Shown: one piece after another, positions 6,065 to 7,532 of the stretch
Numbering within the stretch: position 1 is the stretch's first letter
How the letters are laid out: every line of letters begins with the position of its first letter
NCBI GenBank assembly: GCA_007128525.1
Contig: SKXG01000220.1
Coordinates: 1-7,532 of the forward strand
DNA from: Pseudomonadales bacterium
Lineage (GTDB): Bacteria > Pseudomonadota > Gammaproteobacteria > Pseudomonadales > Azotimanducaceae
Reading direction: 5' to 3'
Length of the DNA: 7,532 nucleotides
The notes under the pieces: generated by a model
What the model was told of the DNA's origin: nothing
What the model saw: only the letters and a program-made list of their open reading frames with translations
Databases searched by the model: none
Position numbers and translations under genes: made by a program

Positions 6065-6907
6065 TCAGGGCTGGAGTTCACCAGAGAAGCGCTCAGGACG
6101 CCGCATGATCTGGCCATGAAAAGTGCCCTCGATCATGCCCAGCGTGTGCCAGACCTGAAAGCCAAGCAGGCTTAGCAGCTCTTCCGAGCACTGATCGTAG
6201 ACCTCGGGGGCCAGTGACAGGGAAAAGTTCTCCTGCTGGCGACACATGGCGCGGCAGAAGTAGGTGAACAGCGCATAACGAGGCGCATCCGTGCGATTGG
6301 CGCCGGTGCCATGCCAGAGTCGGCCATCAAAAATCAACGCGGTGCCGGCAGGACCCACAGCCGGTATGGTCTCGACCTTCTCACCGGGGGCAGGAAGCCG
6401 GTTCCACTTGTGGCTGCCCGGCACCACGCGTGTGGCGCCATTGTCTTCCGTGAAGTCGACCAGCATCCAGGCCACGTCGCAAACCATCGGATACGGCGTT
6501 TCCAGCGGCACATAGTTCTGATCCGTATGGATCGCCATGGGGACGCCGCCCTTTTTCGCGATGTTGGCCGTCATGGACGACAGCAGAATGTCCTGACCCA
6601 ACATGTGCCGGCTCAGCGCCAGCACATCCGGTGACACCGCAATCTCTCGAAAGATCTCCCCTTTGTTGATCAAATTCCAGACGCGCTGGTTGGGCCCGCT
6701 CAACGGTCGCTTTGGATCGCCAGACCCGTCGTGATATGCGGCGCCATGGGCCTCTTCGCCAGCGGCCTGTTCGGTCAGGCGTGCCTTGGCGGCAGACAAT
6801 TGCGTGGGAGACAGGGCGTCTCCGAGCAGCGCCAGACCATACTCATCCAGATCCCGCCGTGCCTGATCCAGGTCCGTTGTCACTGCCGGCAAACCCATCT
6901 CCGCCAT
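6065..6907 (-). CDS. Phytanoyl-CoA dioxygenase (PhyH) family Fe(II)/2-oxoglutarate oxygenase
   Basis: This protein of about 280 residues belongs to the PhyH family of non-heme iron oxygenases, which use O2 and 2-oxoglutarate to hydroxylate small substrates. Numbered from the ATG at 6907, the iron site is the HxD of AIHTDQNY (His127, Asp129) and the distal His199 in GRLWHGTG. An Arg in NRTDAPRYALF (Arg205 or Arg210) would bind the 2-oxoglutarate carboxylate. DNGATRVVPGSHKW at 155-168 is a family hallmark. Bacterial members include ectoine hydroxylase and many of unknown substrate; nothing here fixes the substrate, and no ectoine genes are near. Starts are possible at ATG 6919, 6907 or 6898. 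The one at 6907 has GGGA 6 bases upstream, and a TTG-started extension to 7015 would run through the likely promoter. It appears to be a single-gene unit. Confidence 0.88.
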   Translation of the reverse strand: MAEMGLPAVTTDLDQARRDLDEYGLALLGDALSPTQLSAAKARLTEQAAGEEAHGAAYHDGSGDPKRPLSGPNQRVWNLINKGEIFREIAVSPDVLALSRHMLGQDILLSSMTANIAKKGGVPMAIHTDQNYVPLETPYPMVCDVAWMLVDFTEDNGATRVVPGSHKWNRLPAPGEKVETIPAVGPAGTALIFDGRLWHGTGANRTDAPRYALFTYFCRAMCRQQENFSLSLAPEVYDQCSEELLSLLGFQVWHTLGMIEGTFHGQIMRRPERFSGELQP

Positions 6908-6945
6908 ATCCGTTCCCATCGTTAGGTGTGCGATCAACCGTGCGC

Positions 6946-6981
6946 CTGGAACAAGTATACAAAGTCCAGAGCTGCCGGAAA
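6946..6981 (-). promoter_or_regulatory. Candidate promoter with overlapping 24-bp palindromic operator upstream of the dioxygenase
   Basis: On the minus strand TATACT (6959 to 6954) matches a -10 box at five of six positions. TTTCCG (6981 to 6976), 16 bases upstream, is a weak -35. Centred on the -10 box is a dyad at 6946-6969: CTGGA, four bases, GTATAC, four bases, TCCAG, with 16 of 24 positions symmetric. A weak -35 with a dyad over the -10 is what a regulated promoter would look like. The GTATAC core recalls some GntR-family operators, but the binder is not identified. Confidence 0.4.
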
Positions 6982-7057
6982 CTCCGAGCGAGCTTAGAGT
7001 ATCCACCTGCGGCAAGGCAATGGTGATCTGCGTCTGCTCAGAAATGGCGGGCTCTGC

Positions 7058-7532
7058 TCACTGTCCAGCCATCTGTGCGAGCAACATCTCCTGAGCGCTG
7101 CGCCGCTTGGCCTGACCCGTCGTTCGGGTGCGCTTATAGGTGCCATCCGGTTGCAGCACCCAGGCCTGGCAGTTGTCGCTCAGGTAGGTATTGAAGGCTT
7201 CCTTGATGACCCTTTTGCGCAGACGCCGGTCGTCAACAGGAAAGCAGACTTCGATGCGATTGAAGAAATTGCGGCCCATCCAGTCGGCACTCGACAAAAA
7301 GACACGAGGCTCGCCGTCATTCTCGAAATAGAACACCCGGGTGTGCTCGAGAAAGCGGCCGATGATGGATCGCACGTTTATGTTGTCGGACACGCCTTTG
7401 ATGCCGGGCCTGAGCGCGCAGATGCCCCGCACGATCAGGTCGACCCGGACACCGGCCTGAGAGGCCCGATAGAGTGCCCGGATGATTTGCGGCTCAATCA
7501 GGGCGTTCATCTTCGCCATGACTCTGGCCGGC
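7058..7532 (-). CDS. ppk1: Polyphosphate kinase 1, C-terminal part (cut by window edge)
   Basis: The last 157 or so residues of polyphosphate kinase are present; the gene's 5' part lies beyond the right edge. The enzyme reversibly transfers the terminal phosphate of ATP to polyphosphate and works in phosphate storage and stress survival. The visible part begins in the KMNAL(I)EP region of the phospholipase-D-like C-terminal domains. It then shows ALYRASQAGVRVDLIVRG, ICALRPG, and RSIIGRFLEHTRVFYFEN, where the His corresponds to His592 of the Escherichia coli enzyme, the second essential histidine. FLSSADWMGRN and NRIEVCFPV follow. The C-terminus is a basic tail (YKRTRTTGQAKRRSAQEML) of normal length. 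The ATG at 7519 is internal, not the start, because the frame stays open to the window edge with family-like residues. No clear terminator follows it. Confidence 0.95.
   Translation of the reverse strand, partial: PARVMAKMNALIEPQIIRALYRASQAGVRVDLIVRGICALRPGIKGVSDNINVRSIIGRFLEHTRVFYFENDGEPRVFLSSADWMGRNFFNRIEVCFPVDDRRLRKRVIKEAFNTYLSDNCQAWVLQPDGTYKRTRTTGQAKRRSAQEMLLAQMAGQ

Noticed and set aside
6908..7015. N-terminal extension of the dioxygenase to a TTG at 7015
   Set aside because: The added residues are not family-like and cover the candidate promoter and palindrome; ATG codons at 6919 and 6907 fit the family length better.
1..7532. Defence system, mobile element, CRISPR array or tRNA
   Set aside because: No repeats with regular spacing, no integrase or transposase motifs, no cloverleaf and no nuclease or effector pairs were found; the genes are metabolic and envelope functions.

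Overview
This window looks like an ordinary chromosomal segment of a GC-rich proteobacterium, most likely a gammaproteobacterium. The basis is the high third-position GC, the tight gene packing, and a gene set (polyphosphate kinase, DUF4404, M48 lipoprotein, heme A synthase) familiar from that group. The genus cannot be fixed from the sequence. I see no transposase, integrase, tRNA, rRNA, CRISPR array or long repeat.

Layout. One plus-strand gene lies at the left: a VTT/DedA-type (TVP38/TMEM64-like) membrane protein (162-833). All other genes are on the minus strand. In their direction of transcription, from right to left, they are: the C-terminal part of polyphosphate kinase 1 (7532-7058, cut by the window edge); a phytanoyl-CoA dioxygenase family protein (about 6907-6065); an M48 zinc metalloprotease lipoprotein (5970-5188); a heme A synthase, CtaA/COX15 (about 5143-4031); an amidoligase of the Amidoligase_2 type (3925-2900); a class I glutamine amidotransferase/gamma-glutamyl hydrolase (2927-2193); a DUF4404 protein (2053-1784); and an alpha/beta hydrolase with the full residue set of fluoroacetate dehalogenases (1781-834). 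The hydrolase and the VTT gene converge with no spacer, their two stop codons together forming the palindrome TGATCA. No stretch over 300 bases lacks a gene.

How the genes may work together. The amidoligase and glutamine amidotransferase overlap by 28 bases and form a clear two-gene unit. By family knowledge, one would join a carboxylate to an amine using ATP and the other would hydrolyse a gamma-glutamyl amide, a logic like PuuA/PuuD but with a different ligase fold. Their substrate is unknown, and this pair is the most interesting system here. DUF4404 and the hydrolase are separated by 2 bases and are probably co-translated. M48 and ctaA are close (44 bases) and may be co-transcribed; both products act at the cell envelope. 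The dioxygenase stands alone behind a candidate promoter overlapped by a 24-bp dyad that looks like an operator.

Several genes use non-ATG starts: TTG for the amidoligase and probably the amidotransferase, GTG for the hydrolase. All functions are inferred from motifs and remembered family patterns; no database search was possible.
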